From: Notospermus geniculatus
Lineage: Eukaryota; Nemertea; Pilidiophora; Heteronemertea; Lineidae
Length of the DNA: 64,000 nt
Direction of reading: 5' to 3'
Assembly: GCA_002633025.1 (NCBI GenBank)
Contig: NMRB01000862.1
Location: 58,547-122,546, forward strand
Shown one piece after another: positions 31,901 through 36,424 of this stretch. The notes under the pieces were generated by a model. That model did not search any database. It saw only the letters and a list, made by a program, of their open reading frames with translations, and was not told the origin of the DNA. Within the stretch, counting starts at the first letter, position 1; each line of letters opens with the position of its first letter. The position numbers and the translations under genes are program-made.

Positions 31901-32726
31901 CCTCTCTCTGTCATTACACTATGTCCAAACGGGTGAGCACATGGTCCATGGACCATATTTCATTTCTGGCAACTATGTATGCTGACGATAGAAATGCAAT
32001 GGGCCGTTCCGTCAATCGCCGTCAGCATCTGAGCAGGCATTCTGACGCGCGCTATTGTGGCAGGCATTTATTTTACGGTGGATTTTTTTCAGTATCAATC
32101 CCTGGTTTACATGTCGTTTGCCATCATTGACGCAGGAATGGAGTCGATGCCAGTCGCTACTACCCCGACAATGTTTCTTAAGTAAGTAGGCCATGATACT
32201 CGGGAGTTTATTAAGAAATCGCTCCGTTAACGATAGCACTAACGCTAACGCTATTGATGACGTAGGCTACCTTTGCAATGTAAACAGCAATGTTAACGTT
32301 AGTCTTACCGTTAGCGGGACGATCTCAAAATCTCTCTATTTTTTACATCAACACAGGCCGTAACAAGCATGGGTGAGCCCNNNNNNNCCCCCCCCCCACC
32401 ACCACCACCACCACCCGACGAGGAATCCCGATGCAACATCCGAGCGATTTTACGGGAGGGTCCGGCTCCCTGTCTAGTTTGAGTTCTTTCTTTTGACTGT
32501 TTGAAGAAGCAAAAAAAGGGAGCGCTTCAATAAGACTACGTTTGGAGTCAAGTTCTCGCAGCCCACTACGTTCCACAATTCAGTATGTGATAGCTGCAAT
32601 GCAGGCTATCATTGCCATTACACTGAGAATTTCTGTTTCAGATTAAGCAGTTACTTCTACAAAAGCTACTACCTAGAGAAACGGGAGGAGTTGTTGGCTC
32701 TTCCTGTCCCCGAGAAACGGAAGTGA
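1761..32726 (+). CDS. Choline/ethanolamine-kinase-like protein, C-terminal two thirds, six exons
   Basis: Joining 1761-1925, 2221-2363, 14279-14365, 14534-14694, 32093-32181 and 32642-32726 gives one uninterrupted 242-residue frame with a stop. All five junctions match in phase (2, 1, 1, 0, 2), which chance would rarely produce. Seen: ACFRELSKLH near the start, the Brenner-type motif HVDANPTN (residues 88-95, H-x-D-x4-N, catalytic Asp), then DFD (109-111, metal-binding position), then YWKDSLREYL and DVERLYAIVLKL, matching the order in choline/ethanolamine kinases of the APH superfamily. Known for the family: ATP-dependent phosphorylation of a small alcohol or amine, usually choline or ethanolamine in the cytosol. 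Inferred: the exact substrate, since CHNDLLxxNI and IDYEYA of classical members read CHVDANPTNY and VDFDLG here. The N-lobe exons are outside the window. Introns 2 and 4 (11.9 and 17.4 kb) are filled with transposons, yet every exon is open. Confidence 0.78.
1926..2220 (+). other. Short intron (295 bp) of kinase-like gene
   Basis: GTAAGTTTG at the 5' side and TTGATTTCAG at the 3' side. No repeat is recognised inside. Confidence 0.7.
2221..2363 (+). CDS. Kinase-like gene, catalytic-loop exon
   Basis: Acceptor TTGATTTCAG at 2211-2220, donor GTAAGT at 2364. The exon encodes LETMEPTKEQLESEA and then DLDLCLCHVDANPTNYVYNK, which holds the HxDxxxxN catalytic-loop signature of choline/ethanolamine and aminoglycoside kinases. 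The phase is 2 in and 1 out, matching the flanking exons. Confidence 0.78.
2364..3671. other. Intron sequence with a GTGGGCAGTCTT inverted pair
   Basis: AAGACTGCCCACC and its complement form a tight hairpin at 2668-2698. Another copy, GTGGGCAGTCTT, lies at about 3217-3228, so 2668-3230 may be a small element with a duplicated end. The rest is unrecognised. Confidence 0.4.
3672..4568. mobile_element. Foldback element with GGACTCTGGA-type arms
   Basis: The arms 3672-3752 and 4488-4568 are reverse complements over about 80 bp with few mismatches. They consist of repeated GGACGCTGGAGTCTGGACTC-like words. The 735-bp interior has no coding signal. The 49501-50021 element uses related but different words (GGACTATGGATC). 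Confidence 0.8.
4775..5088 (+). mobile_element. Possible solo LTR (or captured promoter)
   Basis: The segment starts TGTGACGTCA and ends GGCGTGACA. It holds a TATA-like TATATAAG at 4826-4833 and an AATAAA signal at 5029-5034, in the order and spacing of an LTR. I do not see a clean flanking target duplication, so a short cellular promoter/terminator fragment remains possible. Confidence 0.4.
5100..5310. repeat. GGGATATTCAAAGA minisatellite (left partner of 11426-11605)
   Basis: About ten degenerate 14-16-bp units of AGAGGGATATTCAAAG follow a GGCGGTATTTTCCGCC palindrome at 5110-5125. The whole block, including the palindrome edge and a TTTCCATTAGACATCC stretch, recurs inverted at 11426-11605. 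These look like the two arms of one foldback element later filled with other insertions. Confidence 0.65.
5809..6084 (+). pseudogene. Tc1/mariner transposase remnant (catalytic domain)
   Basis: The frame reads QQDGTPPHCANATV, stop, FLERYFPGDRL and then SPYSPDLNPPDYFLWEYLK. These are the hallmark second-Asp block and third-acid block of IS630/Tc1/mariner DDE transposases. There is an internal TAA near 5938 and the frame is lost upstream of 5809, so the gene is dead. It would normally cut and paste the parent element at TA sites. Confidence 0.8.
6088..6404. mobile_element. MITE nested in the mariner copy
   Basis: ACTATAGTACGTTTGAGTCA at 6088 has its near-perfect reverse complement at 6368-6404 (arms about 36 bp). 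The interior of about 245 bp includes a duplicated GTTCAATTTCAAA word. No coding capacity. Confidence 0.65.
6408..6526. mobile_element. Near-perfect palindrome, GGCCCGTATTCTAGAACG ends
   Basis: Arms of about 52 bp (6409-6460 and 6474-6525) with a 13-bp loop. The arms include TTAAGG words in both orientations. The GGCCCGTA end resembles those at 18351 and 26852, which suggests related short hairpin elements. Confidence 0.7.
6823..7310. other. Intron sequence, nothing recognised
   Basis: It contains several TGACGTCA-like palindromes near 7000-7030. No element ends, exons or RNA genes are recognised. Confidence 0.4.
7311..7537. mobile_element. MITE-like inverted repeat, ATCACTCCAAAGAGCGCAGC ends
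   Basis: The left end at 7311 is matched by the reverse complement at about 7495-7537 (GCTGCGCTCTTTTGGAGTGAT), and both sides continue into GCGTC/GACGTC-rich arms. About 225 bp, non-coding. Confidence 0.7.
7538..8349. other. Intron sequence with one long-range inverted match
   Basis: 7769-7796 (CTACATCCTCAGATTTATGG) is inverted at 11370-11397, just inside the inverted GGGATATTCAAAG block. This supports a common foldback frame for 5.1-11.6 kb. Nothing else is recognised. Confidence 0.4.
8350..9071. mobile_element. TTAA-flanked non-autonomous element (GGGCGAGCCA ends)
   Basis: TTAA at 8350-8353 and 9068-9071 bracket a 714-bp interior that starts GGGCGAGCCA and ends TGGCTCGCCC. TTAA duplication is the signature of piggyBac-type transposition. 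Frames inside are short and unremarkable. Confidence 0.65.
9072..9802. other. Intron sequence, one long but unrecognised open frame
   Basis: An open frame at 9081-9509 (142 residues, basic) shows no motif I recognise. It overlaps an open frame on the opposite strand and has no splice context. 9333-9370 (GCGACGTAACGGACG) recurs inverted at 11212-11262, so this is probably repeat sequence. Confidence 0.4.
9803..10598. mobile_element. TTAA-flanked element, GGCGGGGGGCTACCTAT ends, copy 1
   Basis: TTAA at 9803-9806 and 10595-10598 flank a 788-bp interior with ends GGCGGGGGGCTACCTAT and ATAGGTAGCCCCCCGCC. A second, inverted copy lies at 45243-46189 with the same TTAA flanks. No transposase is visible, so it probably depends on a piggyBac-type enzyme. 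Confidence 0.8.
10596..10858. repeat. Short inverted-repeat element (TAAAGATAAT...ATTATCTTTA)
   Basis: TAAAGATAATATATCACG at 10596 is matched by CGTGATACATTATCTTTA at 10841-10858. About 260 bp, non-coding, directly abutting the TTAA element. Confidence 0.5.
10859..11425. other. Intron sequence, partly inverted copy of 7.8-9.4 kb
   Basis: It holds the inverted partners of 9333-9370 (at 11212-11262) and 7769-7796 (at 11370-11397). Otherwise nothing is recognised. Confidence 0.4.
11426..11605. repeat. Inverted GGGATATTCAAAGA minisatellite (right partner)
   Basis: Reverse-complement counterpart of 5100-5310: repeated CTCTTTGAATATCCCT units, the GGATGTCTAATGGAAAC stretch and a terminal GGCGGAAAATACCGCC palindrome. 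Confidence 0.65.
11599..12880. mobile_element. Foldback element with GATCCACTGTCGCGAT-type ends
   Basis: 11599-11662 is inverted at 12811-12880. Between them are further head-to-tail and head-to-head copies (11668-11751 and 11821-11903 forward, 11752-11820 reverse) of a unit reading GTGATCCACTGTCGCGATTT then GGCTTGAGACG. The element is split by the ATGGTA foldback at 11904-12809. Another reverse copy lies at 13895-13960. Confidence 0.7.
11904..12809. mobile_element. ATGGTA foldback inserted in the preceding element
   Basis: The ends are CCCTATTAAAAA (11904) and its complement (ending 12809). The left arm, about 11923-12236, is a run of TATGGTA-based words with variable spacing. The right arm, about 12510-12795, is the same in reverse complement (TACCATA). 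The unfilled target can be read at 11742-11758, which shows a 2-bp AT target duplication. Reading frames in the arms merely reflect the repeat. Confidence 0.8.
12900..13893. mobile_element. Foldback element with ~240-bp arms
   Basis: 12903-13143 is inverted at about 13680-13893. Shared landmarks are ACCCTTAATCAAAAGTAAAT, ATCTTCAGCGGATCAACC and GTGTGATTTTCAATCGCAT. The interior of about 530 bp is non-coding. It is flanked on both sides by reverse copies of the GTGATCCACTG unit. Confidence 0.75.
13894..14278. other. Intron end: repeat fragment then unique sequence
   Basis: 13895-13960 is a reverse copy of the GTGATCCACTGTCGCGATTT unit. The remainder leads into the pyrimidine-rich acceptor TTTTCGTTTCAG ending at 14278. 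Confidence 0.55.
14279..14365 (+). CDS. Kinase-like gene, metal-binding exon
   Basis: Acceptor TTTTCGTTTCAG ending at 14278, donor GTACAT at 14366. It encodes ANMVDFDLGGFGFAEYDLTV. In the family this follows the catalytic loop and supplies the Asp that binds magnesium (IDYEYA in classical members, VDFDLG here). It joins both neighbouring exons in phase. Confidence 0.78.
14366..14533 (+). other. Short intron (168 bp) of kinase-like gene
   Basis: GTACAT at the 5' side and TTAATATTTTCAG at the 3' side. Confidence 0.65.
14534..14694 (+). CDS. Kinase-like gene, C-lobe exon
   Basis: Acceptor TTAATATTTTCAG ending at 14533, donor GTGAGA at 14695. It encodes 53 residues including YWKDSLREYL and TDEDVERLYAIVLKLTL, corresponding to the C-lobe segments of choline/ethanolamine kinases that lead to the vNkFxLaSHxxW region. 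It ends in phase 0. Confidence 0.75.
14695..15489. other. Intron start, nothing firm
   Basis: A small inverted repeat CAGCGACCACCTGC / AGGTGGTCGCTACA lies at about 15118-15190. No element ends or exons are recognised. Confidence 0.4.
15490..15668. repeat. Two-unit tandem repeat, period 106 bp
   Basis: GCAAGTAAAGAGCAT at 15492 recurs at 15598, and GCCTTTTGTCAAAACG follows in both units. The copies differ by a few substitutions. Confidence 0.75.
15764..16498. mobile_element. Foldback element with GAGCCAA-array arms; assembly gap at its centre
   Basis: The ends GGGACACCCTAATTTGTGAG (15764) and the matching reverse complement (to 16498) are followed inward by runs of GAGCCAAGAGCCAAGTGCCA-type 7-mers. 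Then come about 150 bp of unique arm that is nearly identical on both sides (AAGGTTGGGTAAAGAC, TACCGGTATATAGCTTCT). The centre is 69 N (16075-16143), where a long hairpin would defeat assembly. Confidence 0.85.
16499..17247. other. Intron sequence, nothing recognised
   Basis: Unremarkable; short open frames on both strands without motifs. Confidence 0.4.
17248..17560. repeat. Left inverted partner of 25905-26515
   Basis: 17250-17338 (GGTATTTCGATCGAAAAACC) and 17425-17545 (AGAAGGTTTCTTTGCTTTAA, CACATAAAAAGTCCCCACTT) recur inverted at 26420-26515 and 25920-26045 in the matching order. The two copies flank the BEL/Pao element. The AGAAGGTTT...CTTTAAA block also forms the arms of the 46886-47268 foldback. 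Confidence 0.65.
17561..18127. other. Dispersed repeat fragment
   Basis: 17590-17660 (CCCTATAAATGTATTATAAG after a CGGCTGATTTTAGA stretch) resembles 47130-47180 and, inverted, 62590-62690. It is therefore a fragment of the same family. The rest is not recognised. Confidence 0.4.
18128..20165. repeat. Inverted repeat pair enclosing a Harbinger-like remnant
   Basis: 18131-18202 (ACCTTGCTAAATAATAGTAC, GCCTGCAAACATCACCGAG) is inverted at about 20085-20165. The 2-kb space between holds the Harbinger-like element and another small element at 19427-19512. Confidence 0.6.
18351..19072 (+). mobile_element. PIF/Harbinger-like element remnant
   Basis: The ends are GGGCCCGTATGCAC and GTGCATACGGGCC. Between about 18600 and 18790 a frame on the + strand reads LLRRKRYRFTKDNALWIL, stop, then APSSVRDNPVSAISRLLQA, resembling the N-terminal region of Harbinger transposases. 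Several TTAAGCTT-like words and a length of 720 bp show it is a decayed, non-autonomous copy. Confidence 0.6.
19073..20186. other. Intron sequence with a small MITE-like piece
   Basis: 19427-19512 carries inverted words TAGGCTTCCGTTACACAG and TGTAACAGAAGCC around GGCGTTTTCGTATACCGTAT. A related copy in reverse orientation lies at 62185-62312. A direct repeat TTTGTTTACATTTTT occurs at 19808-19856. Confidence 0.5.
20187..20726 (+). repeat. tRNA-derived SINE-containing unit, copy 1
   Basis: The tRNA-like head is at about 20371-20446: A-box-like TGGCGCATCGGTAGAGC and B-box-like GAGTTCGAGCC. A hairpin follows at 20601-20664 (CCTGCATTCAGAGAGACTTT and complement). The whole 520-540-bp unit recurs in direct orientation at 27546-28064, including the end TTCAAGACTACTGG. 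It truncates the 3' side of the BEL/Pao pol gene. Confidence 0.7.
20765..22594 (-). pseudogene. BEL/Pao RNase H and integrase
   Basis: 609 open residues. RNase H: HVFADSSQKAFGAV, LELMAA, LWTDSQIVLWW, TRDNPADLLTRG. Integrase: zinc site HDQILHSG...CFTC, then catalytic acids in GVDFTGAL, LSDNAS and GFWERLIGHTK. The frame is lost on the 5' side (near 22655) and the C-terminus runs into the SINE unit. These domains would remove the RNA template and insert the cDNA; this copy cannot make an intact polyprotein. Confidence 0.88.
22633..23712 (-). pseudogene. BEL/Pao reverse transcriptase
   Basis: 359 open residues with palm motifs TADIEKAFLNVGL (motif A), VVLFGASCSPFILNA (motif B) and IYVDNIFGG (motif C, YVDN in place of YVDD). 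It is separated by frame breaks from the protease on one side and from RNase H on the other. Confidence 0.88.
23627..24600 (-). pseudogene. BEL/Pao nucleocapsid knuckles and protease
   Basis: Three zinc-knuckle-like motifs occur in order: CVFCKKDNHNSADC, CFNCLGAHRIKEC and CRRCKRRHHTALC. An aspartic protease follows with ILFDEGATRSFV, where DEG stands in place of the usual DSG/DTG. The frame breaks before the reverse transcriptase. Confidence 0.8.
24604..25580 (-). pseudogene. BEL/Pao Gag (two frames)
   Basis: The 191-residue part at 25005-25580 starts MTDPAKVSRLKKS and has a coiled-coil-like acidic middle and KLPKITLPTFDGDVLKWQGF, typical of BEL Gag. A one-base shift near 25003 moves to the 132-residue part (24604-25002), with HALKLLQDRYG and WTLGELRQAI. 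Gag forms the particle in which reverse transcription takes place. Confidence 0.8.
25622..25640 (-). promoter_or_regulatory. Primer binding site of the BEL/Pao element
   Basis: Directly after the LTR, the minus strand reads TGGTGCCGTGACCAGGAT, the usual BEL-type primer site. It lies 5 bp from the LTR end TGTACA. Confidence 0.65.
25646..25882 (-). repeat. 5' LTR of the BEL/Pao element
   Basis: 237 bp, beginning TGTTTTAGAGTGCC and ending CATTCCTGTACA on the minus strand, with a GAGTATAAATG TATA-like box and an AATAAA signal. The opposite LTR was not found in the window. Confidence 0.65.
25905..26515. repeat. Right inverted partner of 17248-17560 with degenerate array
   Basis: It holds the inverted counterpart of the left block and, between about 26140 and 26460, some 15 degenerate words such as GAAAAACCAAGTTTCTT, CCATGTTTTTCGG and AATACCAAGTTTTTC. 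It ends in ATGGCTTGCCATAGGGGTC. Confidence 0.65.
26516..26779. other. Intron sequence, nothing recognised
   Basis: No repeat ends or coding signals seen. Confidence 0.4.
26852..26925. mobile_element. 74-bp palindromic insertion
   Basis: GGGCCCAAATTTTC ... GAAAATTTGGGCCC is a near-perfect hairpin with TTTTAACGCTAAAATGC around the centre. It interrupts a repeat whose unbroken form is seen at 31674 and 41942. Confidence 0.75.
27152..27523. mobile_element. Long-TIR element with 9-bp target duplication
   Basis: CGTTTTTAG occurs immediately on both sides (27143-27151 and 27524-27532). The ends TAAACTCCCTACGCAGTTGT and complement start arms of about 100 bp. A 9-bp duplication with long ends fits Mutator-like (MULE) elements. 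No transposase in the 372 bp. Confidence 0.75.
27546..28064 (+). repeat. tRNA-derived SINE-containing unit, copy 2
   Basis: Direct copy of 20187-20726. tRNA-like head at 27721-27788 with TGGCGCATCGGTAGAGC and GGGTTCGAGCCTGGC, then the same GCATTCAGAGAGAC hairpin and the end TTCAAGACTACTGG. Confidence 0.7.
28684..29220 (+). pseudogene. LINE reverse transcriptase C-terminal fragment (CR1/L2-like)
   Basis: The frame reads FHLRRLGQIRSVID, TSRLDYYNSLLAGI, RLQRLQNRSARLIT, then ITPVL and LPVKLRIEFKILV, then APRLWNGLPLAIRSA. This is the familiar C-terminal block of CR1/L2-type LINE polymerases. A TGA stop near 28918 replaces a Trp codon. 5'-truncated, as is typical for LINE copies. Confidence 0.85.
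29221..29380 (+). repeat. LINE 3' end with hairpin and ATT tail
   Basis: AAGGCGCAGTGATATATCAC and its complement form a hairpin at about 29293-29321. The tail at 29352-29375 is a short (ATT)n microsatellite, typical of CR1/L2 3' ends. Confidence 0.6.
29897..31531. mobile_element. LTR-type insertion with 5-bp target duplication
   Basis: The element starts TGTGACGAAAATAAATTCCC and ends TAGTCGTCACA, flanked by GTGAC on both sides (29892-29896 and 31532-31536). The unbroken target CTCTGTGACCTTGAAAAG is at 41758-41775. A GTGTATAAAAGGAG TATA-like box is at about 30451 and an AATAAA at about 31375. At 1.6 kb it is either a long solo LTR or an internally rearranged copy. Confidence 0.65.
31119..31265 (+). 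pseudogene. Possible reverse transcriptase scrap inside the LTR-type insertion
   Basis: One frame reads FVQYVDDTLVFTSRIEEI and continues to EEGFPIAE, stop. A frame shifted by one base then gives KCKVKFYGA. This resembles the YVDD-to-EKC segment of LTR-type polymerases. It is short and could be chance. Confidence 0.3.
31831..32092. other. Truncated end of the ~125-bp repeat family, then intron end
   Basis: 31845-31960 is a minus-sense copy of the family start (ATGGTCCATGGACCAT, GGTGAGCACATG). The acceptor tract GATTTTTTTCAG leads into the exon at 32093. Confidence 0.55.
32093..32181 (+). CDS. Kinase-like gene, penultimate exon
   Basis: Acceptor GATTTTTTTCAG ending at 32092, donor GTAAGTAGG at 32182. 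Entered in phase 0 from the 14534-14694 exon, it encodes YQSLVYMSFAIIDAGMESMP and then VATTPTMFL. This would correspond to the C-terminal helices around the SHxxWxxWA segment of choline kinases, though similarity here is low. Confidence 0.68.
32182..32641 (+). other. Last intron (460 bp) of kinase-like gene, with a 7-N gap
   Basis: GTAAGTAGG to TTTCTGTTTCAG. N at 32381-32387 sits next to a poly-C/ACC microsatellite (32388-32416). Confidence 0.65.
32642..32726 (+). CDS. Kinase-like gene, last exon with stop
   Basis: Acceptor TTTCTGTTTCAG ending at 32641. The first base completes a Lys codon from the previous exon. It encodes LSSYFYKSYYLEKREELLAL and then PVPEKRK, with TGA at 32724-32726. An aromatic, Lys/Glu-rich C-terminal helix is typical of the family's end (RFxxYxxxK). 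Confidence 0.72.
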
Positions 32727-33414
32727 TCTCCGACAGAAAGATCCATAAGATGGCGTTACGACCGTTGTTGTCCAGAAGTGGGAAAGTGGTTTGGGAATTG
32801 CGTTTTGCGGTGAACGGTGCGGTTTTTAACGGCGTTGGACGAGTTTTTGCCACCCCTCACCACAAAACCACCATTGTGCCATTTAATTATGCATTACCGC
32901 CGGGGAAAATTTGCAATTAACTAATGCTGTGCGTCCTGTTTTAAAATCAAATCAAATGCTTTGACAAAGGCTTTCCAAAGCTGTCAAATTTAACAAAACA
33001 TGTATTAGGATACATGTATTTATATCTGATATAGCAACGTGACCAAATTAAAAATAGCTACTATTACAGATTGTGGTTGTTGCGATGGTTGCGATTGGTG
33101 AGAAGTGGTGGCCTATTATTTGAAGTTGGAGGTCTTTGGCTAGAAGTCGTGGCGTCAGATCAGATGTTCGGCCGTCGTTGGGCCGAGCTGATCGCTGGAG
33201 GGCGTTGTTTCAAAGTTGGTCACCCAAGAAAACGGGGCAAAATTGAACTTTGAAATGATCACACAGATATGTGCCATTGGTTTTCCAAAAATCAAATGGT
33301 TTGCAGGGATGGGCGTCATTGCGACCACGATGACTCAATTGGCCAATTGTCCTGATGACGTATACACGCTTTGTTGCCGTTGAACTTCCACTCAAGATAG
33401 GAATGTGGTGCACA
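32727..33414. other. 3' flank of the kinase-like gene
   Basis: No canonical AATAAA is seen close to the stop. Open frames here are short with no motif. It probably holds the 3' UTR and an intergenic spacer. Confidence 0.4.
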
Positions 33415-33496
33415 ATGAAAGCTGCGAAATGCTACGTCACGATTTTCCTCGTCTTCTTTACCATTTCTGCAATCCCTGTTATGATTTTCTTCAAAG
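33415..33496 (+). CDS. Possible first exon: signal-anchor N-terminus
   Basis: ATG at 33415 opens MKAAKCYVTIFLVFFTISAI and then PVMIFFK, a short basic head followed by a hydrophobic stretch, as in Golgi type II enzymes or secreted proteins. A donor-like GGTAAC follows at 33496. No matching second exon was found: the acceptor at 38732 gives a stop in this phase. The product is unknown. Confidence 0.28.
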
Positions 33497-34119
33497 GTAA
33501 CACGCACGTTGGTGCCTGTTTTTCCACTCTCACGCTAGAGGTTGCCAATGCATCAGTTTCTCGGTTTTTGGAAAGAAGAAGCAATACTGAATCTGTCAGT
33601 ATTTGAAATATTGTGATATCTGTGGAGGAGCAGAGTGTATGACCGTCGGTAAATTGTCCTGTCATCTGGGCCGGTTCCTGGGAATGGCTGCCCGGCAGCA
33701 ACTTCAAAATAGGTGGGATCGCAGATTCATGTGGATAGCAGAAAAAAGAGCAGGACGACCTATATATTTTTTAATAAAGGGGCTGGGCACAAATGAAGGG
33801 CTGTTACAAGTTCGGCATAACTCTGAAACTACAGTTTCGATTTGCTTGAAACTTGCACAGATGATGCTTTGTACTGAATGATTAAACAACTGTGATGACA
33901 CAAAAACAAATGCATTACTCTTTCCCAATTAGGAGAAAATGCCTGATTTCAGAGGCCTAGAAAGACGAGAAATAGTCATTATTTCACCTCAGAATTTCAC
34001 ATAGGCATATGTCACGTAAAATGCTAACAAGGTTGTGTGATATGAGTACATGATTTCAATTGTTTTCTGCAAAAAATGTATTTTCGATTTTTGGTTCAAA
34101 TGCCTTACCTCTGCAAGTT
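33497..34119. repeat. Repeat with inverted, TTAA-interrupted copy at 36430-37070
   Basis: 33775-33995 (GTTCGGCATAACTCTGAAAC, TCTGTGCAAG-like words on the other strand) recurs inverted at 36430-36524 plus 36914-37065. This copy is the unfilled version of that site. Confidence 0.6.
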
Positions 34120-34765
34120 AAGCAAGCTTTTACAAAAGCCATTTAAACCAATGTGAAAACTGACCACAGGCCCGGGAACCACTGACGCAGAGCCGAAAAG
34201 TGTTTCTTTTTGAATAACAGCATTTTTTTTCCAGTTTTCATATATTCGAGTGGCACTCGACGGATTCCGATCCCACACCCTCCAAATATATGAAAACCGC
34301 GAAAAAAATGCTGTTATTCAAAAAGAAACACCTAAGCCCAAAATCGGGGTTTTGCGTCCGGACTATTACCCAGAATAACTCAATCAAGCTATACACTGAG
34401 AGTACATTTCACATGAATTACCTTCGGTTTGAATGTTGTTAGGACACATGACATGAGGGTCATTTGTCCAACCATTCTACTGTTGGTTGCATGTGTGATG
34501 TCGACATGTCCCTTGGTTTCAGATCATTTGAATGTACCATTATGCCACGCTGTAATGCTTGCTAATACAAGCTGAAATACTTTAGACCAACAACATTCCA
34601 ACCTGAGGTGATTCATGTGAAGCGTGCATTTTCTGCTGTCAGTGCACAGTTCCATTGGGTCCTTTTGGATGACATCACTGGTTCCCAGGCCTGTGGTCAG
34701 TTTCACTGGTTGAATGGCTTTGTAAAAGCTTGCTCGACTTGCAGTGTAGTGCATGTGAACCAGAC
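34120..34765. mobile_element. Nested inverted repeats
   Basis: 34120-34185 (AAGCAAGCTTTTACAAAAGCC, CTGACCACAGGC words) is inverted at 34675-34745. 34410-34445 is inverted at 34575-34618. A tighter hairpin of about 48-bp arms, GTGTTTCTTTTTGAATAACA, lies at 34198-34331. No coding signal. Confidence 0.65.
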
Positions 34766-34769
34766 GTCT

Positions 34770-36385
34770 AAAGTACCATTTTTGGCTCAGCTGACCAAAG
34801 GTCAGCGGAGCTAGTCATATGTATACTGAGTGGCGTCTGTCTGTGTGTCGTTCGTTAAACTGGCACGTTTCGCAACCGCAAGGCCCAGCGACATGAAAGT
34901 TGGTGGAGCTATAGACCCTAGGGAGGGCTCGAAACAGAACCATTTTTTTTGCGATTTGACCTACATAATGCCCTCCAGGGGGCATTTTGCGCAAAATGAA
35001 ATGTCTCAATATATCAGCCCCTATGATAAATATGTCGACCAAAAGTGATGGATTAGATAGGTTGATACTTTCCACATCCGTTCAAAGGGAAAATGATGTT
35101 ACATCTGTCCACCAGGCGGTGCTATTCAACAAAATCAAAAACAGGGGTGTTTGAATTTCCCGCCCTTCAAAGTTCCTAGAGTGACTCTGTAACTGGTGTC
35201 CTGTCCACCTATATGTAGCCAGTGATACACTGAGACTGGACTGATACTATGTTGAACCTTAGCTGAGAAAATGGCCACTGTGCTTTTCATCACTTGAGAA
35301 GTTCAACGTGCTTTTACATTGTGACTATCTTTCATCATGTAAGGTGACATACTTCAACTCATTCTTTTAAGTGGGGCAACAGTCTCAATACCTAATTGGC
35401 AACTTAGATCATTCAAATAGGTAGATTTGAACAGTCTATGGAGCATGCATTGACACAAGATGATGATCAACCTCGTCGCCATGAATTAGAGTAGTGCTAG
35501 CTGTGGTCTCACTAACCACTGGGGGGCATCCAGGCTACCAAGTAGCTTTACCTTGTTGGAGCGATGATGTTATTCGTATCATCATCTTCTAATGCATGTA
35601 GGGCTCACAATATCATCATGACATATATAACTGATACATTGTCTGAAGTCAGGGCCTCAGCCTGTTCCAGTTTCAGTTCTCAGGTGACAAAATTGACATG
35701 ACCACAGGGGCTGTCTCAGAAGTACCGGTAGGCCTATTGTCTACTTGACCAATAGTAGTGGGATTTATTTAGTAGTCCTAGGCCTATTGGTACAAAATGC
35801 CAGAGGCATTTTCTTTTGGGATTTTTAAATAGAAATGTTGCTAACCTCATCCACCACTAGTAAGGTCATCTGGACTTGTTCCCATCTTTTATAACCACTT
35901 ACCACCCATTATTTACCACTCAATGGGTGTCAAAAGATATCTATCTCAATTCATCAAAAATTAATTGCATGCCTATTATCTGATGTTAACCCTCCTCACC
36001 CAGTAGGTCTAATACGATATCTATCTCGATTCATAAATGATTATTAACCCCTTCCCACCCAAATGGGTCCCGAGATAGGTCTGATATGATACAACATCAT
36101 GATTCACGAATTAACCCCTTCCCACCCAATGGGGGCAATACAACATCTATCTCCATTCACCGAGAGATATTGACCCTTTCCTACCCAAGTGGTCTAATAT
36201 TAAGATACCTGTTTCGATTCACAAAGTGATACCCCTTTCCACTGATTTCCACGAGGAATGCTATATATTTGCTTGTGAACCATTAAAAAAGGCGCACTGT
36301 TGTATCTCGTTACGCCTGTTTCAACCTCTTGAGTTGGCAGGTTATAGTCAGCTGAGCGCAAGGCCCATGGGCCTCTTGTTTGTAG
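34770..36385. repeat. Dispersed repeat, GGCTCAGCTGACCAAAGG start to GGCCCATGGGCCTCTTGTT end
   Basis: The right end (36310-36370: CAACCTCTTGAGTTG, GCTGAGCGCAAGGCCCATGG) recurs at 45768-45840, where it is part of an insertion in a TTAA element. The left part (34790-35070) has a typical non-coding repeat look. The family is not recognised. Confidence 0.5.
35895..36245. repeat. Minisatellite, ~65-75-bp units
   Basis: About five diverged units share TTAACCCCTTCCCACCCAA, TGGGTCTAATA and ATATCTATCTCGATTCA words. Confidence 0.7.
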
Positions 36386-36424
36386 AAAATAATTAAAATA
36401 ATTAACAGAGATCACACCTACTTG

